DNA of 64,000 nucleotides from the NCBI GenBank assembly GCA_020637985.1, contig JACKJK010000009.1, positions 121,428 through 185,427 of the forward strand. Direction: 5' to 3'. The notes below the pieces were generated by a model. The model did no database searches. It was given only the letters and a program-made list of their open reading frames with translations, and had not been told where the DNA came from. Position numbers and translations under genes: made by a program. Each line of letters begins with the position of its first letter. The stretch's first letter is position 1. This document shows, one piece after another, positions 51,735 to 61,396 of this stretch. The DNA comes from Rhodobiaceae bacterium. Lineage in GTDB: Bacteria > Pseudomonadota > Alphaproteobacteria > Rhizobiales > Tepidamorphaceae.

Positions 51735-52913
51735 TCAGGCTGAGCCGCCGGCGTTCCCGCCCAACATACGCCGGTAGAGCGCCAGCGTGCGGGCGTTGAC
51801 GGTTTCTCTCGAAAACTTCTCCCGCACCAGCGCCGCCGCCCGCCGGCCCATCGCCACGCGTTCCGCCTCGTCGCCGGCAAACCGCTGCATGGCGTCTGCA
51901 AGCGCGGCGGCATCGCCGGGTGCCACCAGCACGCCGGTCTCGCCGCCGATGACGACGTCGCGGCATCCCGCGACGTCGCTGGCGATCAGCGCGCGCCCGC
52001 ACGCCGCCGCCTCGACCAGCGACAGCGGCACCCCCTCGCCGCCGTGCGAGGGCGCGACGCAGACATCGGCACGCGCCCACACGCCGCGGATGTCGTCGAC
52101 CGGCCCGAGCCAGCGCACCGGCGCGCCGAACATCATCGCCACCAGTTCGCGCTCGCCGATGCCGGACCGGTTGTCGGGATCGATGCCGCCGGCAAGCACG
52201 ACCTCGTGCGCAACCCCGCGCGCCGTCAACTCCCGGCTCGCCGCGATCAGTTCCCCGACGCCCTTGATGCGCAGCATGCGTCCGGCGAAGGCGAACACCG
52301 GCGCGTCGTTGCCGGTTGCCGGCAGGATGGCGAAGCGCTGCATGTCGACGCCAGAGCCCGGGTTGGTCTCCGCGGCGATGTCCGCACGCCCGGCCAGCGA
52401 CACGATCCTGGCGCGGTCGTCGTCGTTCTCGAACAGCAGCACCACGTCGTGCCGGCCCGCCGCATCGCCGATCAGCCGGCCGATCGCCCTGCGCGCCAGC
52501 CGTTTCCAGACTGCCCGGCCGACGAACAGGTAGCCAAGCCCCGTGAAGGCGAACACCGCGCGCTGCCGCGGCAGGCGGCGCAGCCCCAGGCAAGCCGCGA
52601 CGATGGTGCGCAGCGACACGCAGTGGATGATCGACGGCTTTTCGCTGTCCACGAAATCGCGGATCGCCTGCGCCTCGTGGAACAGCCGCAGCGGGTTGAG
52701 CGAACGCCGCGCCCACTCCAGCGTCAGCAGGCGTACTCCGGCATCACCGATGACGCGGGCATGCGCGCGCACCCGCGTTGCCACGCTGACGTCATACCCG
52801 GCATCGAGCGCCGCGCGCGCAAGGCCCAACCGGTGGCCGGCGAAGTACCAGTCCTCGGTGGCGAGGAACAGGATGCGTCCGCCTGTCGCCCGTGCTGGTG
52901 CGCCGTCCCTCAC
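51735..52913 (-). CDS. GT4-family glycosyltransferase
   Basis: 392 residues from a GTG overlapping the cysNC stop (GTGA). Two-domain GT-B fold: N-terminal ILFLATEDWYFAGHRLGL, C-terminal donor domain with FAGRMLRIKGVGELI and the EX7E motif in SHGGEGVPLSLVEAAACGRALI. The block AFTGLGYLFVGR resembles WecG/WbpH-like polysaccharide transferases that act on lipid-linked sugars. Last gene of the gmhB-cysD-cysNC chain, so it probably works on a sugar polymer that is also sulfated, as inferred from context. Confidence 0.9.
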   Translation of the reverse strand: MRDGAPARATGGRILFLATEDWYFAGHRLGLARAALDAGYDVSVATRVRAHARVIGDAGVRLLTLEWARRSLNPLRLFHEAQAIRDFVDSEKPSIIHCVSLRTIVAACLGLRRLPRQRAVFAFTGLGYLFVGRAVWKRLARRAIGRLIGDAAGRHDVVLLFENDDDRARIVSLAGRADIAAETNPGSGVDMQRFAILPATGNDAPVFAFAGRMLRIKGVGELIAASRELTARGVAHEVVLAGGIDPDNRSGIGERELVAMMFGAPVRWLGPVDDIRGVWARADVCVAPSHGGEGVPLSLVEAAACGRALIASDVAGCRDVVIGGETGVLVAPGDAAALADAMQRFAGDEAERVAMGRRAAALVREKFSRETVNARTLALYRRMLGGNAGGSA

Positions 52914-54778
52914 CCCTCAAGCACCCCGCGCTGGCGCAGGTAGGCGACGATCTGCCCGGCAAGCGCTTGCGGATCGTGCGCCACCGTGTCGAGCACCAGC
53001 TCCGGGTTTTCCGGCGGCTCATAGGGCGAATCGATGCCGGTGAAGTTCGCCAGCTCGCCGGCGCGCGCCTTGCGGTACAGCCCCTTGGGGTCGCGCGCCT
53101 CGGCAACCTCGAGCGGCGTTGCCACGTGCACCTCGATGAAGGCGCCGTCCGGCAGCATCTCGCGCGCCATCCGCCGTTCGGAACGGAACGGCGAGATGAA
53201 GGACACCATGACGATCAGCCCGGCATCCGCCATCAGCTTCGCCACCTCCGCGACGCGGCGGATATTCTCCACCCGGTCGGCATCGGTGAAGCCGAGGTCG
53301 CGGTTGAGCCCGTGGCGCACGTTGTCTCCGTCGAGCGTGTAGGTGTGCGCGCCGAGCGCGAACAGTCTCTTCTCGACGATGTCGGCGATGGTCGACTTGC
53401 CGGCCCCCGACAAGCCGGTGAACCAGATCACGACAGGTGTCTGGCGCTTCTGCTCGGCGCGCTTGCCAGCATCGATCGACAGCGCCTGCCAGTGGATGTT
53501 GGAGGCGCGCCGCAGAGGGAAATCGATCATCCCGGCGGCGACCGTCGCATTGGTGAAGCGGTCGATCAGGATGAACGATCCCGTCTGCCGGTTCTCGTCG
53601 TAGGGGTCGAAGGCGATCGGCTCGGCGGTCGAGACGTTGCAGACGGCAAGCTCGTTGAGTGCCAGCGATTTCGCCGCCAGCTTCTGGCGCGTGTTGACGT
53701 CGATACGGTGCTTGATGTCGGTGATCGTCGCCGCCAGCGTCCGCCGCCCCGTCTTCAGCAGGTAGGAGCGCGACGGCAGCAGATCGTCCTCACCCATCCA
53801 GACGAGATGCGCCGCGAACTGGTCGGCAACAACCGGACGATGGCCCGCCGCGCTGAGCATGTCGCCGCGCGAGATATCGATCTCGCGGTCAAGCACCAGC
53901 GTCACCGCATCGCCGCAGACCGCTGCCTCCAGATCGCCGTCCATCGTCACGATGCGCGCGACATTGGCCCGCTTGCCCGAGGCGGCGACGACCACCTCGT
54001 CCCCGGCACGCAGCGAACCTCCCGCCAGCGTACCGGCATAGCCGCGGAAATCCGCGTTCGGCCGGTTGACCCACTGCACGGGAAAGCGCAGCGGCCCGTC
54101 CGCCCCAGCCGTGTCGGTATCGAGAACCTCGAGGTAGCCGATCAGCGTCGGGCCGCCGTACCACGGCGTGCGCGCGGACGCCTCGGTGACATTGTCGCCG
54201 AAGCGCGCGGACACCGGGATCGCCTGGACACTCGCAAAGCCGAACCCCGCGGCGGCCTCGTTGAAATCGGAAACGATCGCGTCGAACCGCGTTTGCGCGA
54301 AGTCCACCAGGTCCATCTTGTTGATGGCGACGACGACGTGGCGGATGCCGAGCAGGGAGACGATATGCGCGTGCCGGCGTGTCTGTTCCAGCAGCCCCTT
54401 CCGCGCATCGACCATCAGCACCGCGGCATCCGCCGTCGATGCGCCCGTCACCATGTTGCGGGTGTACTGCACGTGCCCCGGCGTGTCGGCGACGATGAAG
54501 CGCCGGCGCGCGGTGGCGAAGTAGCGGTAGGCGACGTCGATGGTGATGCCCTGCTCGCGCTCCGCCTCCAGCCCGTCGACCAGCAGGGCGAAGTCGATGT
54601 CCTCGCCCGCGGTGCCGTGCATGCGCGAATCGCGCACCAGCGCCTCGACCTGGTCTTCCATCAGCAGCTTTGCGTCGTACAGCATCCGCCCGATCAGGGT
54701 CGACTTGCCGTCGTCCACGGAGCCGCAGGTGACGAAGCGCAACTGCGAGGCGGCGTCCTTCGGCGCAGGTGCGCCCAT
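52910..54778 (-). CDS. cysNC: Bifunctional sulfate adenylyltransferase subunit 1 / APS kinase
   Basis: 622 residues. CysN part: EF-Tu-like GTPase with GSVDDGKST (19-27), DTPGHVQYTRNM and NKMD; with CysD it makes APS. CysC part from about residue 440: P-loop GLSGAGKS (455-462), the DGDNVRHGLNRDLGF block and the kinase Ser in SFISPFR; phosphorylates APS to PAPS. This is the NodQ layout of rhizobia. Its start overlaps the cysD stop by one base. No PAPS reductase (cysH) or sulfite reductase is in the window, which favours a sulfation role. Confidence 0.97.
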   Translation of the reverse strand: MGAPAPKDAASQLRFVTCGSVDDGKSTLIGRMLYDAKLLMEDQVEALVRDSRMHGTAGEDIDFALLVDGLEAEREQGITIDVAYRYFATARRRFIVADTPGHVQYTRNMVTGASTADAAVLMVDARKGLLEQTRRHAHIVSLLGIRHVVVAINKMDLVDFAQTRFDAIVSDFNEAAAGFGFASVQAIPVSARFGDNVTEASARTPWYGGPTLIGYLEVLDTDTAGADGPLRFPVQWVNRPNADFRGYAGTLAGGSLRAGDEVVVAASGKRANVARIVTMDGDLEAAVCGDAVTLVLDREIDISRGDMLSAAGHRPVVADQFAAHLVWMGEDDLLPSRSYLLKTGRRTLAATITDIKHRIDVNTRQKLAAKSLALNELAVCNVSTAEPIAFDPYDENRQTGSFILIDRFTNATVAAGMIDFPLRRASNIHWQALSIDAGKRAEQKRQTPVVIWFTGLSGAGKSTIADIVEKRLFALGAHTYTLDGDNVRHGLNRDLGFTDADRVENIRRVAEVAKLMADAGLIVMVSFISPFRSERRMAREMLPDGAFIEVHVATPLEVAEARDPKGLYRKARAGELANFTGIDSPYEPPENPELVLDTVAHDPQALAGQIVAYLRQRGVLEG

Positions 54779-55680
54779 CAGAAATACCCCTCGCGCTTCT
54801 TCTTCTCCATCGAGCCGGCCTCGTCAGCATCGATCAGCCGTCCGGCCCGCTCTGACGTGCGCGCCAGCATCATCTCCTCGATCACCGCGTCGAGCGTGTC
54901 GGCATCCGATTCCACCGCCGCCGTCAACGGGTAGCACCCCAGCGTGCGGAAGCGCACCTTGCGCGTCTCGACCTCCTCGCCCGGCGCCAGCACGAACCTC
55001 TCGTCGTCGACCATCAGCCACTGCCCGTCGCGCCAGACCACCGGCCGCTCTGCGGCAAGATACAGCCCCACCACCGGGATCGCCTCCGCGCGGATGTATT
55101 GCCAGATGTCGAGCTCGGTCCAGTTCGACAGCGGGAACACGCGCATCGATTCCCCGGCCCGAAGACGCGTGTTGTAGAGCGCCCACGGCTCCGGACGCTG
55201 CGCCTTCGGATTCCAGCCGTGCGTGGCGGTCCGCAGCGAGAAAATGCGTTCCTTGGCGCGCGACTTTTCCTCGTCGCGCCGCGCCCCGCCGAACACCGCA
55301 TCGAAGCGGTGCGTGTCGAGCGCATGCCGCAGCGCCTCGGTCTTCATCACCTGCGTGTGCAGCGCCGAGCCAGAGGTGAACGGGTCGATGCCGCGCGCCA
55401 GCCCCTCCTGGTTGATGTGCACGATCAACTCCATCCCGCTCTCGCGCGCCGCGCGCTCGCGCATCGCGTACATGTCGCGGAACTTCCACGTCGTATCGAC
55501 ATGCATCAGGGGAAACGGCGGCACGGCGGGATGGAACGCCTTGCGCGCCAGGTGCAGCATCACCGCGGAGTCCTTGCCGATGGAATACAGCATCGCCGGG
55601 CGCGCGAAGCTCGCCACCACCTCGCGCATGATGTCGATTGATTCCGCTTCCAGCCGCTGAAGATGCCTGCTCGCGCTCAT
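54778..55680 (-). CDS. cysD: Sulfate adenylyltransferase subunit 2
   Basis: Catalytic subunit forming APS from ATP and sulfate. 300 residues from ATG 55680, which overlaps the gmhB stop (ATGA). ATP-pyrophosphatase fold: SIGKDSAVMLHLARKAFHP, HVDTTWKFRDMY, GGARRDEEKSRAKER, and TELDIWQYIRAEAIP; C-terminal tail EKKKREGYF as expected. Partner of the following cysNC (NodP/NodQ pair). Confidence 0.97.
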   Translation of the reverse strand: MSASRHLQRLEAESIDIMREVVASFARPAMLYSIGKDSAVMLHLARKAFHPAVPPFPLMHVDTTWKFRDMYAMRERAARESGMELIVHINQEGLARGIDPFTSGSALHTQVMKTEALRHALDTHRFDAVFGGARRDEEKSRAKERIFSLRTATHGWNPKAQRPEPWALYNTRLRAGESMRVFPLSNWTELDIWQYIRAEAIPVVGLYLAAERPVVWRDGQWLMVDDERFVLAPGEEVETRKVRFRTLGCYPLTAAVESDADTLDAVIEEMMLARTSERAGRLIDADEAGSMEKKKREGYF

Positions 55681-56222
55681 GTCGCCTGCCGCTCCCCAGC
55701 CGTCTCGTTGACGATGCCCCCGATGAACGCGTCGAGCCGCCCGCCCGCGTAGAGATGACCGGGGATACCGGCGGTTTCCGCGGCCTGCATGTCGCTCACC
55801 TTGTCGCCGACGAGGAAGCTGCCCGCGCGCCGGACCGGCAGCTCGCGCATGGCGCGCAGGATCATGCCCGGGTTCGGCTTGCGGTCGGGATGATCGGGGT
55901 GGCGATACTCGGCAACGCTGGCGTCGCTGTGATAGGGGCAGTAGTAGAACGCATCGACATGCGCCCCCTGCGCTTGAAGGCAGCGCTGGATGTGGGCGTG
56001 AAACGCCTCGACCGCCTCGATGCCGAACAGGCCGCGCGCCACGCCGGACTGATTGGAGACCACGACGACGAGGTAGCCGGCCGCGTTGAGCCGGGCGACC
56101 GCTTCCGGCGCGCCGGGCATGAAGACGAGATCGGCGGGTACGTGCGGATAGCCGCTGTCGACGTTGAGCACGCCGTCGCGGTCGAGAAAGGCGCACGGTC
56201 TGGTTTCGCCCGGTCCGGTCAC
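55677..56222 (-). CDS. gmhB: D-glycero-D-manno-heptose-1,7-bisphosphate 7-phosphatase-like HAD phosphatase
   Basis: 181 residues from a GTG seven bases after AGGA. HAD fold: FLDRDGVLNVDSGY (nucleophile Asp), VVSNQSGVARG, zinc-loop region YYCPYHSD...HPDHPDRKPNPGM and FLVGDKVSDMQAA. In GmhB the zinc is held by Cys/His in this loop; here CPYH plus HPDH are present but the second cysteine expected in GmhB is replaced, so specificity might differ. First gene of a four-gene operon for sulfate activation and glycosylation. Confidence 0.85.
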   Translation of the reverse strand: MTGPGETRPCAFLDRDGVLNVDSGYPHVPADLVFMPGAPEAVARLNAAGYLVVVVSNQSGVARGLFGIEAVEAFHAHIQRCLQAQGAHVDAFYYCPYHSDASVAEYRHPDHPDRKPNPGMILRAMRELPVRRAGSFLVGDKVSDMQAAETAGIPGHLYAGGRLDAFIGGIVNETAGERQAT

Positions 56223-56354
56223 GATCGATCCTGGATGTCAGTCATCGCTGGCGACAGCGATAACCGCCGCCGCCCGCTCTTGTCCATTGCCTTGCGGCCT
56301 GTTCAATTACGCCGCCCCTCAACCGCCGGGGGTGACGAGGACACTGGCGAGCAC

Positions 56355-57482
56355 ATGGACGAACGCGCGCAACTGCGGAAATGGCTGTGCGAACTGGCGC
56401 TGCCCCTGTGGGCGGACCGGGGCTACGACCGCGCGCGCGCCCGCTTTGCCGAACGGCTGACGTTCGAATGCGAACCGGTGCGGGACGTCCCGCTGCGGCT
56501 GATGGTGCAGGCCCGCCAGGTCGCCGTCTTCTGCGACGCCGAGCGGCTGGGCTGGATGACCGGCAGCGGCGAACCGGCGCTTGCCGCCGCGCACTCCATG
56601 ATCGAGGATTTCCAGGGGAAAGGCGATCTAGGCGGCTGGGCCTTCGCCTGCGACGAGAACGGGCAGGTCGTCGACACCACCCCCGACCTCTATGCCCATG
56701 CCTTCGCGCTCTACGCCCTGTCGCACTGCCACCGGCTCGACCCGACCGGCCCGTGGCTCGCCACCGCCCGCGACACGCTTGCCTTCGTGCAAAGCCATTT
56801 CGCCCATCCCGGCGGTGGCTACCTGCCGGCCCTGCCCGCCCCGCAACACCTCGCCCAGAACCCGCTGATGCACCTGCTCGAAGCCCTGCTCGACCTCTTC
56901 GAGGCAAGCGGCGAGGACCAATTCGCAAATCATGCCCGTGACCTCGCCAGCCTGGCGGTGACGCGCATGATCGATCCCGCCACCGGCGCATTGCCGGAGG
57001 CCTTCGACGGCGACTGGAACCCGCGCGCGGAAAATCTCGGAAACTGGGTCGAGCCCGGCCACCAGTACGAATGGATCTGGCTGCTCGACCGCGCCGAACG
57101 CCTGCTCGGCGGCGACCATGGCGACGCCATCGACGGCCTGCACCGCTTTGCCGTCGCGCATGGCATCGACGCTGCCGGTTTCCTGGTCGACGAGGTCGAA
57201 CCGGATGGCGCGCCGCGCAAGACCTCGCGCCGCCTGTGGCCGCACACGGAAGGCCTGCGCGCGGAACGGCTCCTGGCCCGCCGTGGCAATCCGTCGACCT
57301 CGACGCGTGTCGAAGCGTTCGCACGCCGCCTCCGCGAGGGTTTTCTCGCCACCGCGCCGGCGGGCGGCTGGGTTGACCGCATCGATGCGGCCGGCGCCCC
57401 GCTGAGCCCCGACATGCCGGCCAGTTCGCTCTACCACCTTGCCGGCGCCATCGAGGTGCTGGGCGAAATGCCGCCGGCGTAG
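56355..57482 (+). CDS. AGE-family sugar epimerase/isomerase
   Basis: N-acylglucosamine 2-epimerase superfamily, (alpha/alpha)6 barrel, 375 residues. Seen: LMVQARQVAVFCDA, the DLYAHAFALYALSH block with catalytic His, NPLMHLLEALLDLFEAS, VEPGHQYEWIWLLDRA and KTSRRLWPHTEGLRA, which together match mannose isomerase/AGE enzymes. The sugar substrate (mannose, GlcNAc or cellobiose) is not certain. Faces the gmhB operon on the other strand, 132 bases between starts. No Shine-Dalgarno seen; the open frame continues upstream over the opposite gene and is not coding. Confidence 0.88.
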   Translation: MDERAQLRKWLCELALPLWADRGYDRARARFAERLTFECEPVRDVPLRLMVQARQVAVFCDAERLGWMTGSGEPALAAAHSMIEDFQGKGDLGGWAFACDENGQVVDTTPDLYAHAFALYALSHCHRLDPTGPWLATARDTLAFVQSHFAHPGGGYLPALPAPQHLAQNPLMHLLEALLDLFEASGEDQFANHARDLASLAVTRMIDPATGALPEAFDGDWNPRAENLGNWVEPGHQYEWIWLLDRAERLLGGDHGDAIDGLHRFAVAHGIDAAGFLVDEVEPDGAPRKTSRRLWPHTEGLRAERLLARRGNPSTSTRVEAFARRLREGFLATAPAGGWVDRIDAAGAPLSPDMPASSLYHLAGAIEVLGEMPPA

Positions 57483-57557
57483 CTCTCATCCGCGTATCGA
57501 CGCCCGCGCCGCTTTGGTGTAACCCGGCGCCAAACCATTCCTCGGGAGACCTGCACG

Positions 57558-58601
57558 GTGCCATCCGGCCAAACCGCGACCGATATTGCCGCACTGCCGG
57601 TGCTCGTCACCGGCACGGCGGGCTTCATCGGCTATCACGTCGCGCAGCGCCTGTTGCAGGCAGGGGTCGCCGTCACCGGCATCGATTCGCTGACCGACTA
57701 CTACGACACTGCGCTGAAGCGCGCGCGCCTCGCCCAGCTTGCCGCAATGCCGGGCTTCACGCAGCACGAGGTCGACCTCGCCGATCGCAGCGCCATCGCC
57801 GGCATCTTCGATACGCTGCGCCCGCAGACGGTCATCCACCTTGCCGCCCAGGCCGGCGTGCGCCACTCGATCACCCATCCCTTCGACTATGCCGAAGCCA
57901 ACCTGATGGGCTTCATGAGCGTTCTGGAAGGCGCGCGCCAAGCCGGCACCAGACACCTCGTCTACGCCTCGACCAGTTCCGTCTATGGCCTCAACGCCCG
58001 CATGCCGCTCAGCGAGCACGACGGCACTGGCCATCCGGTCAGCCTCTACGCGGCGACGAAACGCGCCAACGAGCTGATGGCGCATTCCTACGCCCACCTC
58101 TACCGCCTGCCGGTCACGGGTCTGCGCTTCTTCACCGTCTACGGGCCCTGGGGCCGCCCGGACATGGCCTACTACCTGTTCACGCGGAAGATCCTGGCCG
58201 GCGAGCCGATCGACGTCTTCAACGGCGGCGACATGTACCGCGACTTCACCTATGTCGACGACATCGTCGAGAGCATCCTGCGCATCGCCGCGATTGCCTC
58301 GGCGCCATCGCCGGACTTCGATCCGGCGAACCCCGATCCCGCGCTCAGTTCCGCGCCGTTCCGCGTCTACAACATCGGCAACAGCGCGCCGGTGAGGCTT
58401 GACGACATGATCTCAACGTTGGAAGACCTTCTCGGCCGCAAGGCGATCCGCAACGCGCGCCCGGTGCAGCCGGGCGACGTCCTGGCGACCCACGCCGACA
58501 CCGCAGACCTGGAGCGCGCCACCGGCTTCGTGCCGAAGACCGGGCTGCGCGAGGGGCTCGCGCGCTTCGTGTCATGGTACCGCGACTTTCATGGCGTCTG
58601 A
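57558..58601 (+). CDS. UDP-glucuronate 4-epimerase-like NAD-dependent epimerase
   Basis: 347 residues from a GTG ten bases after GGGAG. Extended SDR: TGTAGFIGYHVAQRLL near residue 20, the active-site Tyr164 and Lys168 in LYAATKRANE, and RFFTVYGPWGRPDMAYYLFT, plus YRDFTYVDDIVE, as in LspL/Cap1J UDP-glucuronate 4-epimerases. Neighbouring ugd would supply UDP-glucuronate, which supports galacturonate as product. 46 bases to ugd. Confidence 0.92.
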   Translation: MPSGQTATDIAALPVLVTGTAGFIGYHVAQRLLQAGVAVTGIDSLTDYYDTALKRARLAQLAAMPGFTQHEVDLADRSAIAGIFDTLRPQTVIHLAAQAGVRHSITHPFDYAEANLMGFMSVLEGARQAGTRHLVYASTSSVYGLNARMPLSEHDGTGHPVSLYAATKRANELMAHSYAHLYRLPVTGLRFFTVYGPWGRPDMAYYLFTRKILAGEPIDVFNGGDMYRDFTYVDDIVESILRIAAIASAPSPDFDPANPDPALSSAPFRVYNIGNSAPVRLDDMISTLEDLLGRKAIRNARPVQPGDVLATHADTADLERATGFVPKTGLREGLARFVSWYRDFHGV

Positions 58602-58647
58602 TGGCGGCGCCGAATTACCCGTTCACTGATCTGGAGTAGACCAAGCG

Positions 58648-59949
58648 ATGCGTATCTGCATGATCGGAGCCGGCTATGTCGGCCTCGTCTCCGGCGCCTG
58701 CTTTTCCGAGTTCGGCTTTCACGTCGACTGCATCGACCTCGACGAGAACCGCATCGCCGGCCTCAACCGCGGCGAAATGCCGATCTACGAACCCGGCCTC
58801 GACGACCTGGTCGCCCGCAACGCCGAGGCCGGCCGGCTGTTCTTCACCACCGCCTTCGACGAGACGGTTGCCACCGCCGACGTCATCTTCATCGCCGTCG
58901 GCACGCCTTCGCGCCGCGGCGACGGCGAGGCCGACCTGCAGTACGTCTACGCGGCTGCCGGCGACATCGCCCGCGTCATGAAGCCGGGCGCCGTCGTGGT
59001 CACCAAGTCGACGGTCGTCGTCGGCACCAACCGCCGCGTCAGGGAGATCATCGCCGAGGCCCGCCCCGGCGTGCCTTTCTCGGTTGCCTCCAACCCGGAA
59101 TTCCTGCGTGAGGGTTCGGCGATCGAGGATTTCATGCGCCCCGACCGCGTCGTCATCGGCGTCGAGGACGAGGCCGCCGAAAATGCCCTGCGCCGGCTCT
59201 ATCGACCGCTGTCCCTGCGCGAGGCGCCGCTGGTCGTCACCTCGCTGGAAAACGCCGAGATCGCCAAGTATGCCGCCAACGCCTTCCTCGCCATGAAGGT
59301 GACCTTCATCAACGAGGTCGCGGACCTGTGCGAGAAGGCCGGCGGCAACGTGCAGGACATCGCCAGGGCCATCGGTCTCGACAACCGCATCGGGCCGAAG
59401 TTCCTGCATGCTGGCCCCGGCTTCGGCGGCTCGTGCTTTCCCAAGGACACCCGTGCCTTCGCCGCCACCGGCAAGCGCTATGGCGCGCCCCAGACGCTCG
59501 TCGAACGGGTGATCGATATCAACGAGGCACGCAAGACCGCCATGGCGCAGCGCGTGCTCGACAGCCTCGACGGCAATGGCAACCGCACGGTTGCCGTGCT
59601 CGGCCTCGCCTTCAAGCCCAACACCGACGACATCCGCGAGGCGCCGAGCCTGACCATCGTCGAGCACCTGCTGGCCAACGGCGCCGAGGTGCGCGTGCAC
59701 GATCCCGAGGCCATGGAGAACGCCGAAAAGCTGCTCAAGGGCGTCACCTTCTGCGACAGCGCGCTCGACGCCGCCACCGGCGCCGATGCCGTCGTCATCG
59801 TGACGGAATGGAACGCCTACCGCGGCATGGACCTGAAGGAACTGGCGGGCGTCATGCGCGGTAGCCGGTTGATCGACCTGCGCAACATCTTCCGCGACGA
59901 CGACATCGAGGGTTCAGGCCTGGTGCACACCGCGATCGGTCGCGGTTGA
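58648..59949 (+). CDS. ugd: UDP-glucose 6-dehydrogenase
   Basis: Twice oxidises UDP-glucose to UDP-glucuronate with NAD. 433 residues: GAGYVGLVSGACFSEFG, VGTPSRRGDGEADLQYV, NPEFLREGSA, catalytic Cys263 in GFGGSCFPKDTRA, then GLAFKPNTDDIREAPS. TGGAGT about ten bases upstream. Operon with the epimerase; feeds uronic acids to LPS, capsule or exopolysaccharide. Confidence 0.97.
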   Translation: MRICMIGAGYVGLVSGACFSEFGFHVDCIDLDENRIAGLNRGEMPIYEPGLDDLVARNAEAGRLFFTTAFDETVATADVIFIAVGTPSRRGDGEADLQYVYAAAGDIARVMKPGAVVVTKSTVVVGTNRRVREIIAEARPGVPFSVASNPEFLREGSAIEDFMRPDRVVIGVEDEAAENALRRLYRPLSLREAPLVVTSLENAEIAKYAANAFLAMKVTFINEVADLCEKAGGNVQDIARAIGLDNRIGPKFLHAGPGFGGSCFPKDTRAFAATGKRYGAPQTLVERVIDINEARKTAMAQRVLDSLDGNGNRTVAVLGLAFKPNTDDIREAPSLTIVEHLLANGAEVRVHDPEAMENAEKLLKGVTFCDSALDAATGADAVVIVTEWNAYRGMDLKELAGVMRGSRLIDLRNIFRDDDIEGSGLVHTAIGRG

Positions 59950-59971
59950 TCGGCAAACGAGCCGGCTGCCT

Positions 59972-61237
59972 TCAGGCACCCGCACCGAAGCGCTTGTCGA
60001 CATAGTCGACCACCAGCGCCTTGAAATCGCTGGCGATCGCCGGTCCGCGCAGCGTCAGCGCCTTCTTGCCGTCGATGAACACCGGCGCTGCCGGCGCCTC
60101 GCCGGTGCCCGGCAGCGAGATGCCGATGTCGGCGTGCTTGGATTCGCCGGGGCCGTTGACGATGCAGCCCATCACCGCGACGTTGAGCGCCTCGGCGCCG
60201 GGATATTTCTCCCGCCATGCCGGCATCTCCGCGCGCAGGAACGCCTCGATGTCGCGTGCCAGCTCCTGGAAGACGGTCGACGTCGTGCGCCCGCAGCCTG
60301 GACACGCCGCGACCACGGGCACGAAGCTGCGCAGGCCCATCGTCTGCAGGATCTCCTGCGCCACCTTCACCTCCAGCGTGCGGTCGCCGCCGGGTTCCGG
60401 CGTCAGCGACACCCGGATCGTGTCGCCGATGCCCTGCTGCAGCAGGATGCCCATCGCCGCACTCGACCCCGCGATGCCCTTCGACCCCATGCCGGCTTCC
60501 GTCAGCCCCAGGTGCAGCGCGTAGTCGCAGCGCCTAGCCAGCATGGAATTGACCGCGACAAGGTCCTGCACCTGGCTGACCTTCGCCGACAGGATGATCT
60601 TCTCCGCGCCAAGCCCGATCGCGCGCGCCTGCTCCGCCGACTTCAGCGCCGACTGCACGATCGCCTCGTGCATCACCGCGCGCGCCGACTTCGGGTTCGC
60701 GCGCGCCGCGTTCTCGTCCATCAGCCCGGTCAGCAGGTCCTGGTCGAGCGAACCCCAGTTGACGCCGATGCGCACCGCCTTGTCGTTGGCGATCGCCAGC
60801 TCGATGATGGCGCCGAACTGCTTGTCCTTCTTGTCCTTGAAACCGACATTGCCGGGGTTGATCCGGTATTTCGCCAGCGCCTGCGCGCAGGCCGGATGCT
60901 CGGCCAGCAGCGTGTGGCCGATGTAGTGGAAATCGCCGACCAGCGGCACGTCGATGCCGCGCTTGAGAAGCTTCTCGTAGATATGCGGCACGGCGGCCGC
61001 GGCCTCCTTGCGGTCGACGGTGATGCGCACCAGCTCCGATCCCGCCCGCGCCAGCGCCGTCACCTGCGCCACGGTGGCATCGATGTCGGCGGTGTCGGTG
61101 TTGGTCATCGACTGTACGACGATAGGCGCGTTGCCGCCGACGGTGACGTCGCCCATGCGCACCGGCACGCTGCGCCGGCGCGGCTTCGGCCCCGCCTCGA
61201 TATCCGTGATCGTGTTGCCGGCGCCGAGATCGTTCAT
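59972..61237 (-). CDS. ispG: 4-hydroxy-3-methylbut-2-enyl diphosphate synthase
   Basis: [4Fe-4S] enzyme of the MEP isoprenoid pathway. 421 residues from ATG 61237. TIM-barrel part begins VRMGDVTVGGNAPIVVQSMT; cluster cysteines in ACPGCGRT and GCIVNGPGESKHADIGIS. An in-frame codon at 61300 has no better site. Convergent with ugd, divergent from the extensin-like gene. Confidence 0.97.
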   Translation of the reverse strand: MNDLGAGNTITDIEAGPKPRRRSVPVRMGDVTVGGNAPIVVQSMTNTDTADIDATVAQVTALARAGSELVRITVDRKEAAAAVPHIYEKLLKRGIDVPLVGDFHYIGHTLLAEHPACAQALAKYRINPGNVGFKDKKDKQFGAIIELAIANDKAVRIGVNWGSLDQDLLTGLMDENAARANPKSARAVMHEAIVQSALKSAEQARAIGLGAEKIILSAKVSQVQDLVAVNSMLARRCDYALHLGLTEAGMGSKGIAGSSAAMGILLQQGIGDTIRVSLTPEPGGDRTLEVKVAQEILQTMGLRSFVPVVAACPGCGRTTSTVFQELARDIEAFLRAEMPAWREKYPGAEALNVAVMGCIVNGPGESKHADIGISLPGTGEAPAAPVFIDGKKALTLRGPAIASDFKALVVDYVDKRFGAGA

Positions 61238-61396
61238 CGCTTTCTGGTCCCGCTGTTGCGTATCGCGCGGGACTATAGCGCTCCGGGCCGCCAAGGCCAC
61301 CAGGCCGGGCCATCAAATTCACTGCCAGACTTCAGCCACATCGCACTGCATCTATATGGTCCGCCTGACAACACCGAGAACGATACCGGGCCGCAG

